A stretch of DNA of 64,000 nucleotides, from contig JAGTXO010000001.1 in assembly GCA_019448385.1 (NCBI GenBank), positions 2,418,001 through 2,482,000 of the forward strand, written 5' to 3'. The stretch comes from Diacronema lutheri. Taxonomy: Eukaryota > Haptophyta > Pavlovophyceae > Pavlovales > Pavlovaceae. Every line of letters starts with the position of its first letter. Position 1 is the first letter of the stretch. Shown here piece by piece: positions 1 to 7,934 of the stretch. The position numbers and the translations under genes are program-made. The notes below the pieces were generated by a model. It was not told the origin of the DNA. It worked only from the letters and a program-made list of their open reading frames with translations, and did no database searches.

Positions 1-416
1 TTCGCCGGCGGTTACTCGGCGGGTTACTACTCGTGCGCGCACCGCAAGCCCCGCCGCGCCGCGCCGCGCTACGCCGCGGCGCGCGCCGCGCGCGGCGGCG
101 CGCACACGGCGCGCACGCGCGCCGAGCCCCGCGCCGGTGCCATACCCGTCGTCGCAGGTACAAGTGGGCAGAGGTGCTCTCCGCCGACGGCTTTGGAGCC
201 TTCGAGGAGGCGGGGCTCGACGACGACGAGGCGATCCGCACGCTCGGCCGGAAGTACGCGCAGACCGTTCTTGGGCTGGGTGGCAGCCGGTCGGCCGCCG
301 AGGTCTTCGTCGCGTTCCGCGGGCGCGAGCCGCGCGTCGACGCACTCCTTCGGCACAACGGCCTGCTGGGAAGCGCCGCGGAGGACGCGCCGGCCTCGGT
401 TGCAGTGGCCGCCTGA
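1..416 (+). CDS. M3-family metallopeptidase (oligopeptidase A / thimet type), C-terminal part
   Basis: Last two exons of a zinc metallopeptidase that cleaves peptides; the catalytic HExxH lies upstream, outside the window. Exon 1 (1-32) reads FAGGYSAGYYS, then a 125-nt intron (33-157, gtgcgcg...tcgcag), then an exon (158-416) reading YKWAEVLSADGFGAFEEAG, ending in LGGSRSAAEVFVAFRGREP and DALLRHNGL. This tail is characteristic of bacterial/plastid oligopeptidase A. The splice restores the Ser codon exactly, which set the model for recognising other introns here. The stop is TGA at 414-416. Family members act in peptide turnover in plastid, mitochondrion or cytosol; location cannot be judged without the N-terminus. 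Confidence 0.85.
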   Translation, partial: RRRLLGGLLLVRAPQAPPRRAALRRGARRARRRAHGAHARRAPRRCHTRRRRYKWAEVLSADGFGAFEEAGLDDDEAIRTLGRKYAQTVLGLGGSRSAAEVFVAFRGREPRVDALLRHNGLLGSAAEDAPASVAVAA

Positions 417-759
417 GAGCAGCCCTAGGACCTACGGACGGCAGTCCTCGTCCCCGTGCTCGGCCTGACCCACAACCTGCCACAGATCGGATGCGGACAG
501 ACCAAGCAAAAACAACCCATGCTTGCATGCACATGAGGGAACATGGTGCGTGCAGACAAGAGCTACGGTTTGCGAGACGTACTTGACAAGCACCGACGCC
601 CGCTCGGCCAGCTTTCGAGTCCGCCGCTCTGCGAGCTGGGCTCACGCCCCGGCCTCGCATCGGCGACGGCTGAGATCGGCGCGGCGGGCGCCGCCGGCCT
701 CGATGAGATGTGAGGCCTCAACGGAAGCAGCGCGATGCCAGCCGAGCTCGTGCGAGCAT
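417..759. other. Convergent 3' intergenic region, nothing recognised
   Basis: This gap lies between the stop codons of the M3 peptidase (plus) and the fasciclin gene (minus). It must hold both 3' UTRs. I see no coding, RNA gene or repeat signal in it. Confidence 0.6.
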
Positions 760-1631
760 TTACTCGCCCTTGTACGTGCCCGGGACAAGCACGGTGTCGA
801 TCGCGTGGATGAGGCCGTTCGAGCACTCGACGTCGACCGGGTACACCTGGCCCTTCGACGCGCCCGACGAGCTGATGCCGACCATGGCGTAGTCGAGGAA
901 GGTCTTGCGGAAGCGGCGGCCGTACTTGAGCGAGCTGCCCTGGACGGTCTTGAGGTCGCCCTGGATCGCGCTGAGGGGCACCTTGCCCTCGACGACGTGG
1001 TACTTGAGGATGTCGGCGGTCGCCTCACCCTTGAAGTCCGCGAACGCCGCGTCGGTCGGCGCGAAGACGGTGAACGTGCCACCCTTGAGCGTCTGCTCAA
1101 GGCCGGCCGCCTTCACGGCGGCGACAAACTTGCTGAAGTTGTCGTAGCCCTTGATGTCGGACTCCTCCTTGCCCATGGTGGCGCCGTCCGAGCCCCAGAA
1201 GATGACCGGGCCCTGGAGCGAGGCGGCCGTCTCCATGATGTCACCCGCCATCGAGATGGTGCTCTTCGCGCGCATCGACACGCGGCGCGTGGCCGTCATC
1301 GGGCCGGTCACGAGGGCCGACGCGACGGCGAGGCCCGCGAGCATGAAGACGGAACGGCACCTGCGATGCGAGCCGCCGGCGAGAGCGAGGAGACGGGGTG
1401 CGCGCGCGTGTCGCGCGGCGTGAGCGGCGTGCGCGGCTAGGCAACAGATGCAACCCCGGCGCGCGCGCGTGCGGGGTGGGAGGCCGGGCGGCGGCGCGCG
1501 CGCGGGCGGCGGGAGCGCTTCTCTTCCACACGGAGGCAAGCCCACCCTCGCCCCGGCGCACGCCCCAACGCGGCGCGCGCGCGCGCTGGGGGGCGCGCGC
1601 GTGGTGGGTGCGCGATCGCGACGTACAGCAT
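760..1631 (-). CDS. Fasciclin (FAS1) domain protein, secreted or plastid-targeted
   Basis: One FAS1 domain: GYDNFSKFVAAVKAAGLEQ, FTVFAPTDAAFADF, ILKYHVVEGKV and, at the end, NGLIHAIDTVLVPG, the H1, H2 and YH blocks of the family. FAS1 proteins mediate adhesion outside cells; small algal ones are often plastid or envelope proteins. The main exon is 760-1360. A splice acceptor (gcag) lies before it, and the best partner is a 5-nt first exon (1627-1631, ATGCT) with donor gtacgtcg. Joined, they give MLCRSVFMLAGLAVASALV, a good signal peptide, and 606 nt in frame (201 aa). If that micro-exon is wrong, the next Met starts at 1344. The intron (1361-1626) is very GC-rich. Confidence 0.8.
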
Positions 1632-1981
1632 CGTGTTTGCGCTAATTGCAAGACGCGAGACGCTTTTGCCGCGGGGGGGCTCCGGGGAAGGCGTTTCTCT
1701 CCCCACACCTTCGGGCGGAATGTGCGGTGCAGCCGCCGCTTTTCACTTTTCCTCTCCCGCGCACCGAATGTTTGAAAACCGCGGCGCGGAGGGCACCACA
1801 GGAGCCTGCTCAGGTTTGGCGAGTCGCCCGAACCGATGGACGGCACAGCACACCCCCTGCGCCGCGCGGCCGCTACGCTGAGCGCCTACCACCCGCGCAC
1901 CCGGCGGCGGCCGCCGCGGCCGCGCTGCGTCGTGCTTCGTCGTCTGCAGACTGCAGCCGAGAGCGGCGGAGGCCCTCGGGT
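1632..1981. other. Promoter/5' region of the fasciclin gene and 3' end of the next gene, nothing else recognised
   Basis: 350 bp between the proposed fasciclin start and the stop of the lumenal-protein gene, both minus strand. It should contain the fasciclin promoter and the neighbour's 3' UTR. No open frame in it looks like a protein. Confidence 0.5.
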
Positions 1982-2650
1982 TCAGACGGGCTTGATGGTG
2001 GCCTCGTCCATGACGACGAGGAAGCCGTTCAGCACCTTAAAATAGTTGTTGAGCGCCTTGGAGCCGCGCGCGAGCGCCTGCCGCGCGTTCTTCTCGCGCT
2101 CGGCAGCGGTCGGTTCCTTCTTGCCGCCAAAGAAGCCGAACAGCCCCGTGTCCTTCACGGTGCTCGCGGTCGCGAGCTCGAGGAGCTCGAGCGCGGCTTT
2201 GAACTCGTCGACCGCGGCGAGCATCTCGCCCGTCTCGGGCGAGCGCTGCGCGCTGCGCGAGAAGCTGGACGCCCAGAGCTCGAGCGGGCCGACCATCGCG
2301 AGGATCGTCCCAAACTGCTGGCGCTTGCCCTTTTTGTCCTTGGGGTCGATGCCAATGGAGATGGCGGCATTGATCGCCTTCCAATCACTCGCCGAGATCT
2401 GGCGGGGCAGCTCGCCCGCCCAATAGTCACGCCCCGCGAAGACGCGCGGCGCGTACTTGCGCATCGCGACGACGCGATCCGTCTTGAGGTCGCTGGAGCC
2501 AGCGCCCCACGAAGGCGCGGGGAGGAGCTGGGCAGCAGCGCCAAACGCCACGGCTCGCGACATGTCGCGCCGCGAGATGCCCACGTGCGGCGCGCGCAGC
2601 GCGGACGCGGCGCCAACAAGGGCGAGCAACGCCGCGACCGGCCGGGCCAT
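1982..2650 (-). CDS. Thylakoid-lumen protein, PsbQ/Psb31-like
   Basis: 222 aa, no intron. The N-terminus shows the tripartite leader expected for lumen import into a secondary plastid: a signal peptide MARPVAALLALVGAASA with likely cleavage before LRAP, then a twin-arginine segment (SRRDMSRAVAFGAAAQLLP) ending at an Ala-rich site near residue 50. The mature part is about 170 aa, helical, with YWAGELPRQISASDW early and KALNNYFKVLNGF near the end, and could form a four-helix bundle. That layout suits extrinsic photosystem II proteins (PsbQ, Psb31), but I cannot place it by sequence alone; another PsbQ-like lumen protein is possible. The start at 2650 was chosen because it begins the signal peptide. 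It is divergent from the oxygenase gene, 55 bp away. Confidence 0.65.
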   Translation of the reverse strand: MARPVAALLALVGAASALRAPHVGISRRDMSRAVAFGAAAQLLPAPSWGAGSSDLKTDRVVAMRKYAPRVFAGRDYWAGELPRQISASDWKAINAAISIGIDPKDKKGKRQQFGTILAMVGPLELWASSFSRSAQRSPETGEMLAAVDEFKAALELLELATASTVKDTGLFGFFGGKKEPTAAEREKNARQALARGSKALNNYFKVLNGFLVVMDEATIKPV

Positions 2651-2705
2651 CGCTGCCGAACTCGTACGACGCGTGCGCAGTGGCGCTGGACGGCCGAAAT
2701 GAAGC

Positions 2706-3695
2706 ATGGCGGCCGGGGGCCTGTCCTTCCGACACGTCTTTTGCGTGCGCGCGCGATGCGTGCCGTGCCGTGCATTCTCGACCGCGCCGCGCAGCGCCAG
2801 CCAAGGGAGCGGCGCGCGCAGGCGCGTTGTCGCCAGGGTGGCAGCAACGGCGTGCATCGGCGCATCGGCCGCGCTCGCGTGGCTGGCGTTGCGCGACCCG
2901 GCCGAGCCACGCGAGGAGGACGCGCGGTACGCGGCGGCGATCGCGCGCCTGCCCGATCTCGAGCGCGCGCAGGCGACGCGCGTCGTGCTGGTGAAGCGCT
3001 TCTTGTCCGACGCGGACCTCGCCGAGCTTGACGCCCGTCTCGCCGCGCTGCTACGCGAGCCGCTTGGCACATTCTCGCGCGACGCGAACGGCGTGCCGCA
3101 GCTGTGCGGCGCACCATGGGAGACAACGTACCTGCACACCAACGGCGCATTCGCGCGCGCGTGCCCCGACCTGCGGCACCGGTTGCTCGCGCTCGCCGAG
3201 CGCGTCGACGCGGCCGAGGGGTGGGGGCTGCTCGGCGGCGACTCAGTCGGATCGGCGGAGAAGCTTGCGCCGCGCGCCGGCGCGTGCGGCGGGGCGCAGC
3301 TGCGCACCGTCGAGTTGCACCGCGTGCTACCGGGCGGCGCGCTCGCCGACCGGCGCCATTTTGATGGCGGCTCGCTCGTCACCGTCGACGTGCTGCTCTC
3401 GAGGCCGGCAGGCGCCGACTTTGCCGGCGGCGAGTTCTGCACGCCCGAGCTTGACGGCACGATGGCGGTGCATGCTGGCTTTGAGCGCGGCGACGCGCTC
3501 GTCTTCGTCTCGCACAAGCGCCACTGCGTCGCGCCCGTGCGCGCGGGGGTGCGGCGCGTGCTGGTCGCCGAGCTGTGGGACGGGCCAGAGCGCACGTGCG
3601 CGCACCGCTGCATGGACCCGCGCCGCGAGTGCGCGTACACGGTGGCAGCGGCGCAGGCCGAGCGCTTTGTGCGCGCCGACCTGCCCGAGACCTGA
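2706..3695 (+). CDS. 2-oxoglutarate/Fe(II)-dependent dioxygenase, prolyl-4-hydroxylase-like
   Basis: 329 aa, single exon. The C-terminal half has the double-stranded beta-helix signature: iron ligands H218 and D220 in RHFDGGS, GGEFCTPE, the distal His at about 273 in SHKRHCVAPV, and the 2OG-binding Arg at about 283-284 in GVRRVLVAELW. Such enzymes hydroxylate protein side chains using O2, 2-oxoglutarate and Fe(II). A hydrophobic stretch around residues 44-62 (VARVAATACIGASAALAWL) may be a membrane anchor after a basic N-terminus. Extra Cys residues in the last 40 residues (RTCAHRCMDPRRECAY) suggest a disulfide knot and so a secretory location. The substrate cannot be read from the sequence. 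Confidence 0.85.
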   Translation: MAAGGLSFRHVFCVRARCVPCRAFSTAPRSASQGSGARRRVVARVAATACIGASAALAWLALRDPAEPREEDARYAAAIARLPDLERAQATRVVLVKRFLSDADLAELDARLAALLREPLGTFSRDANGVPQLCGAPWETTYLHTNGAFARACPDLRHRLLALAERVDAAEGWGLLGGDSVGSAEKLAPRAGACGGAQLRTVELHRVLPGGALADRRHFDGGSLVTVDVLLSRPAGADFAGGEFCTPELDGTMAVHAGFERGDALVFVSHKRHCVAPVRAGVRRVLVAELWDGPERTCAHRCMDPRRECAYTVAAAQAERFVRADLPET

Positions 3696-3819
3696 GGTCA
3701 CGCGTCAGGGAAGACACGCCCGAGTCTAGCGAAAAGCCCCCCTGCAGCTGCTGACCCGCCGCGAGTATGGTCTCAAAGACTTCGAATAGAATACAACTGC
3801 CGACCATGCTGGTATCCAG

Positions 3820-6800
3820 ATGAGGCTCGGCGTGCTGCTCGCGCTTACGTGGCCCGCGTGGGCGCGGTGCCTGGAGAGTCGGCTGCGCGCTGACCTCGTG
3901 CCCGATGACGAGATTTGGCTCGTCGTCGCCGAATCTGGCGCGACCGCCAGCCTGCTCCTCGAGCAGCTGCAGCAGTGCGTGCCCTTCCACTCGGCCGACG
4001 GGCAGGCGTACGAGCGCGAAAAGGTGCGATGCGTCGTCGCCGCATTTAACTTGACGGACGCGTCGGCGCCGACGCGCAACAGTTCGTGCGCTGCGTCGCT
4101 CGGCGAGCCGGGAACCGTCGGCGCCGCGCCGCCGCTCGGCTTGGCATGCGCGCCGAGTGCGTTTGCAGTCTTCAACCTGGGCGCCGCGCCCGCGCAGGCC
4201 GAGCTGGGTGGCGCGGTGGAGCCGGCGGCGGCGGCTCTGGGCAGCGTGCGCGACCTGATCAAGCCCAACCTTGTCCTCGCCACCGTCTCGGCCGCCGGCC
4301 TCGGGCCTGTGCTCAAGCGCGCGATCCTGGCGGCATTCTCGTACGCGCAGAACGGCGGTGCGCGCGAGCGCGCGCCAATCATCTGGCCGCTCGAGCAGTT
4401 GGGCGCGCTCACGTGGGTGCGGATGCTGCCCGCGATTGCGCTCACGCGCTGGCACGTGCCGCACCTGACCGTCGTCGCCATCACTTGGCGCCGGCCCGAG
4501 TCGCTCGCGCGGCTCCTCGCGTCGCTCGGGCGCGCGCTCTACTTTGGCGACGACGTGAGCTTGCGTTTTGAGGTGGATGGCGGGCACGACGCGGCGACGG
4601 CGGCGATCGCGCGGCGCGAGGTGGCCAGCTGGCCGTACGGACGCGCCTCGCACCGGCTGCGCGAGCACAACGTCGGCCTTGCGACCGCCGTGCTCGAATC
4701 TTACGACCCGCGCGACGACACGCACTCTGAGTATGCGGTGCTTCTAGAGGACGACATCGAGGTGTCGCGCGCCTTCTACGGCTGGCTTAAGTACGCGCTG
4801 CTCACCTTCCGGCACGGCAGGCAGACCGCACGCGACCCGCGCCTCCTCGGTGTCTCGCTGTACACGCCGCGCCTCGAGGAGCTCACGCGCCCGCGCCGGC
4901 GGCTCTCGCACTACGGGACGTTGCGCGGGCGCGCGTTCGCGCAGCAGCTGCCGTGCTCGTGGGGCGCGCTCTATTTCCCCGAGCACTGGCGGCGCTTCCG
5001 CGCGTACCAGTCCGTGCGCACGTCCGATAGCTTCGATTCGTCGCAGCTGCTCAAACGGAGGCCGAGCTTCTCTGACCCGGCTGTACGATGGAGGTACTGG
5101 ATCAAGTTGCAGCAGAGGTTTGCGCGCTTGGCGCACGCCGCGCCAGCCGCGCAGCGCAACGCGAGCGCGAGCGCGCCGGGCGGCAAGGTGGACGCTGACA
5201 ACGATGGCGGCAGTCGTACCCGCACACCGCCCGACCGGCCTGCCGCGCCGCGCCGGCTGGGCGCTGAGCCGGCGCCGGCGGAACGCACGCTCGCCGACCG
5301 GCCGCCATCGCTCTTTCGCCCCAAGCTCAACGTGCTGAGCGAGCGGATCATCATCCCGAAGACGGTGGTGCACACGTGGCGCGCGTCGTGGAAGAAGTTC
5401 ATGATCGAGATGATGTTCCTCCGCGGCGAGTTTATGCTTTATCCCAACTTCCCGGGCGAGCGCTCATTCTCAACGAATCATTTGGAGAAGGGTGTGCACA
5501 TCGGCGCGGAGGCGGCGGGCAAGCGCAGCAGTGCGGCAGTGGTAGAGCACAGGAAGGAGGACTACACAGTGCCGCTGCACGATGACGTCTTCGCCGACGC
5601 AAGCAAGGGTTGGGTCCCGCTCCCCGAGCGCGCCTCCATGCTGCCGCACCTCAACCTGACGGCCAACGTGACGACGACGCAGCTCGTCGACTCGCGCGCC
5701 GCGTCGCTGCTCAACTTGCCAAAGCACCGCGCGCTGCAGGGCTTCATGCACCACGCCGACCAGTCCGAGCGGAACACGTTCACCGTCATCCTCAACACCT
5801 TCATGCGCGACGCGTGCCTGTGGAAGTGTGTGCTCGCGTGGCTCGCGTGCCCCGCGGCGGCGCAGATTCGAATCGTCTGGTCTGAGGTGGCTCGCGAGCC
5901 GCCGTTGTGGCTGCGCAAGATGGAGGCGGCCAACCCGAAGCGGCTGGTGGTGGACGAGTACACGCTGAACCGCCTCTCGAACCGGCTGCGGCCCGCGCCG
6001 CAGGCGCCGACCATCGGTGTCTTCATCGCCGACGACGACCTGTATTTTGGCTGCGTCGTTTTGCGCGAGGCGCACGAGCGGTGGCTCAACGCCGAGCGCA
6101 AGGGCGTGCGGCCTATGGTGGGCTTCGCGCCGCGCTTCCTGCGGCGGGACGGCAAGTACGATCCGCACACCGCGTACGACCGCGAGATGCAGCGCAATGT
6201 GATTTTCCCGACCAAAGGCGCGTTCATCCACCGCGATGACCTCGAGCTCTTCTGGCACGCGCGGTTCGCGCGCGCGGTCGAAGCGGTCGACCGGCATACG
6301 ACGGCGGAGGACATCACCTTTGCGCTCGCGCATTCGGTCGCGCGCGCGCTGCCGCCCATCGTGCTCGCGCTTCACCGCAAGCAGGTCACCGAGCTCTGCT
6401 GCACGCGCGACGCGGCGGGCGTGAGCCGTTCGCGCTTGTACGACGACGTGCGCACGTGCGCGATCGCCAAGAACTTCTCGCTGCACTCGCGCACGCGCGA
6501 GTACCGGCCGCAAATCTTCCGATTCGCGATCCAGGCGGCGGGCGGGCAGCAGGCGCTCGACCGCGTCACCAACACCGAGCACGAACTCGTCCAGTCGACG
6601 ATCGCGCTCCTCAAGGCGGACCTCGCGACGATCATGCCGTACGAGACCAATTTGGGGCGTGGCCGCGCGGCGGTCAAGCCGATGCGGTGGTGCCTTCAGC
6701 TGCTCGCGCGTCCCAAGCCGCACGACGCCGAGCCGCCCGCCGCCGCCGACGTGCACGGCCGACAGTTAGTGCTCCACCACGCGCACCTCTCCGACAACGC

Positions 6801-6867
6801 GTCGCCGATGGCGCGATGCCTCGTTCGCTGGTACCACCCGCCCTACCTCCTGCTCGTCCGGATTTGA
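3820..6867 (+). CDS. Bifunctional glycosyltransferase: GT2-like domain fused to exostosin-type GT64 domain
   Basis: 1015 aa, single exon, opening with a signal peptide (MRLGVLLALTWPAWARC). Domain 1, about residues 215-430, is GT-A/GT2-like: LTVVAITWRRPESLARLL, acidic metal motif in YAVLLEDDIEVS, then WGALYFPEHW. A low-complexity linker (about 450-500) follows. Domain 2, from about residue 653, matches the EXT/EXTL C-terminal GT64 family: FTVILNTFMRDACLWKCVL, IRIVWSE, IADDDLYFGC (metal-binding DDD about 738-740), VGFAPRFLR and TAEDITFAL. GT64 enzymes add N-acetylhexosamine to glycan chains in ER or Golgi. The order of domains differs from animal exostosins (GT47-GT64), so polymer and sugar are unknown. 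Confidence 0.85.
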   Translation: MRLGVLLALTWPAWARCLESRLRADLVPDDEIWLVVAESGATASLLLEQLQQCVPFHSADGQAYEREKVRCVVAAFNLTDASAPTRNSSCAASLGEPGTVGAAPPLGLACAPSAFAVFNLGAAPAQAELGGAVEPAAAALGSVRDLIKPNLVLATVSAAGLGPVLKRAILAAFSYAQNGGARERAPIIWPLEQLGALTWVRMLPAIALTRWHVPHLTVVAITWRRPESLARLLASLGRALYFGDDVSLRFEVDGGHDAATAAIARREVASWPYGRASHRLREHNVGLATAVLESYDPRDDTHSEYAVLLEDDIEVSRAFYGWLKYALLTFRHGRQTARDPRLLGVSLYTPRLEELTRPRRRLSHYGTLRGRAFAQQLPCSWGALYFPEHWRRFRAYQSVRTSDSFDSSQLLKRRPSFSDPAVRWRYWIKLQQRFARLAHAAPAAQRNASASAPGGKVDADNDGGSRTRTPPDRPAAPRRLGAEPAPAERTLADRPPSLFRPKLNVLSERIIIPKTVVHTWRASWKKFMIEMMFLRGEFMLYPNFPGERSFSTNHLEKGVHIGAEAAGKRSSAAVVEHRKEDYTVPLHDDVFADASKGWVPLPERASMLPHLNLTANVTTTQLVDSRAASLLNLPKHRALQGFMHHADQSERNTFTVILNTFMRDACLWKCVLAWLACPAAAQIRIVWSEVAREPPLWLRKMEAANPKRLVVDEYTLNRLSNRLRPAPQAPTIGVFIADDDLYFGCVVLREAHERWLNAERKGVRPMVGFAPRFLRRDGKYDPHTAYDREMQRNVIFPTKGAFIHRDDLELFWHARFARAVEAVDRHTTAEDITFALAHSVARALPPIVLALHRKQVTELCCTRDAAGVSRSRLYDDVRTCAIAKNFSLHSRTREYRPQIFRFAIQAAGGQQALDRVTNTEHELVQSTIALLKADLATIMPYETNLGRGRAAVKPMRWCLQLLARPKPHDAEPPAAADVHGRQLVLHHAHLSDNASPMARCLVRWYHPPYLLLVRI

Positions 6868-6899
6868 CACCGTCGTGCGCCGTAGATACAGCATGGGAT

Positions 6900-6902
<3 letters not shown>

Positions 6903-6935
<33 letters not shown>
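6903..6935 (+). repeat. 33-nt homopolymer G tract
   Basis: An uninterrupted run of 33 G between the glycosyltransferase stop (6867) and the convergent Rab gene stop (7022). It is length-unstable by nature, a strong G-quadruplex candidate, and its length in the assembly is uncertain. Shorter 14-G runs lie inside introns at 8685-8698 and 34930-34943. Confidence 0.95.
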
Positions 6936-6936
<1 letters not shown>

Positions 6937-7021
6937 GAAGGGATCTCCAGAACGTTCCAATGTATACTGCACAGGACGAGATGCACGCAGAGAAGTGGGC
7001 ACACTTGTGCCTGTGCATGCC

Positions 7022-7624
7022 TCAGCAGCACCCCTTCTCGCGCCTTTCGTCCTCGAGGATGTCGCGGTGCATCGAGACCGTCCCCGACACTTTGAGGCTG
7101 CGGAATTTGGTCGCTGCTAGCCGCTTGGACACGTCCATGAAGAGAGCGTCGACGCCGACGTTCTCCTTGGCCGAAGTCTCAACTATGATCGCGCCAATTT
7201 TTGCCGCATACTGCGCCGCCTGCTCGAACTGCACCACTCGCTGCTCGCGCAAATCGGCCTTGTTGCACGCGATCGCGAGCACGAGCGGCTCCTCGACGTT
7301 CGCCTGCAGCTCGCGCACCCACTCCTTCATCTTGTCGAAGCTGACGTCGTTGGTGATGTCGAAGACGAGGATCGCGGCGACGGCCCCGCGGTAGTACAGG
7401 GGCGCCATCGAGCGGAAGCGCTCCTGCCCCGCGGTATCCCAGATTTGAAGCGTGATCTTCTGCCCGTTCACCGTCACCTCCTTCACGAGGAAGGAGGCAC
7501 CGATCGTGCTCGCGATGTACGGGGCAAACTGATTCTTGACAAACCGGCAGGCGATGCACGTTTTGCCCACGCCCGAGCTGCCGAGCACCACCACCTTGGC
7601 GTCGTGCCGCGTCTGCATGGCCAC
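7022..7624 (-). CDS. Rab-family small GTPase (Rab5/Rab22-like)
   Basis: 200 aa, no intron. All GTPase boxes are present: P-loop GSSGVGKT (residues 15-22), switch I Thr40 in STIGASFL, WDTAGQE (62-68), NKAD (121-124) and ETSAKENV. The C-terminus is KGCC, the double-Cys prenylation signal of Rabs. IGASFLVKEV and SMAPLYYRGA favour the Rab5/21/22 group that directs early endosomal traffic, though the subgroup needs a tree. The protein cycles between cytosol and endosome membranes. Its start at 7624 gives a normal short N-terminus before the first strand. The upstream 310 bp carry a small transposon (7710-7867), so the promoter of this gene has been altered. Confidence 0.93.
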   Translation of the reverse strand: MAMQTRHDAKVVVLGSSGVGKTCIACRFVKNQFAPYIASTIGASFLVKEVTVNGQKITLQIWDTAGQERFRSMAPLYYRGAVAAILVFDITNDVSFDKMKEWVRELQANVEEPLVLAIACNKADLREQRVVQFEQAAQYAAKIGAIIVETSAKENVGVDALFMDVSKRLAATKFRSLKVSGTVSMHRDILEDERREKGCC

Positions 7625-7709
7625 GCAGCCCCTCCACCGACTCCCTCAAGCCGGTCTTGAAATCACGATGGCAGACTGAATAATCTTCAGTCTCGGCTTG
7701 TGGCACTCA

Positions 7710-7867
7710 GGCCCGTTCCCTGTAAACTTTTTGGCGTCAAGTTTACGAAATTTTGGGTTTCGGCATATGTGACGATACCGAAAATCCATGGCGGCGCAAA
7801 ATCGAACAGGGGCCGAAGAGCGTCACGATTTTTGTCTGCAGAAATTTTTGTCTCCAGGGAACGGGCC
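7710..7867. mobile_element. 158-bp MITE, PIF/Harbinger (Tourist)-like
   Basis: Ends are perfect 13-bp inverted repeats, GGCCCGTTCCCTG at 7710-7722 and its complement at 7855-7867, flanked on both sides by the trinucleotide TCA (7707-7709, 7868-7870). A 3-bp target duplication and ends beginning GGCCC are typical of PIF/Harbinger MITEs. The interior is clearly more AT-rich than its surroundings and encodes nothing. It lies between the Rab start (7624) and the stop of the CM-PDT gene (7935). A fragment resembling its left end is at about 41949-41975. Confidence 0.7.
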
Positions 7868-7934
7868 TCAGCTGGTGGCACTGGTGCACCGCGACTCACA
7901 AGGCCCCCACTTGGTCCCGACCTGCCTGCGCGGG

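Noticed and set aside
523-1440. 305-aa plus-strand frame opposite the fasciclin gene
   Set aside because: GC-rich DNA keeps antisense frames open. The minus-strand frame carries recognisable FAS1 motifs; this one is its shadow with Arg/Ala-biased composition.
6903-6935. Assembly gap filled with G
   Set aside because: Shorter pure G runs occur elsewhere here (8685-8698, 34930-34943), so a real homopolymer is plausible, although its exact length is uncertain.
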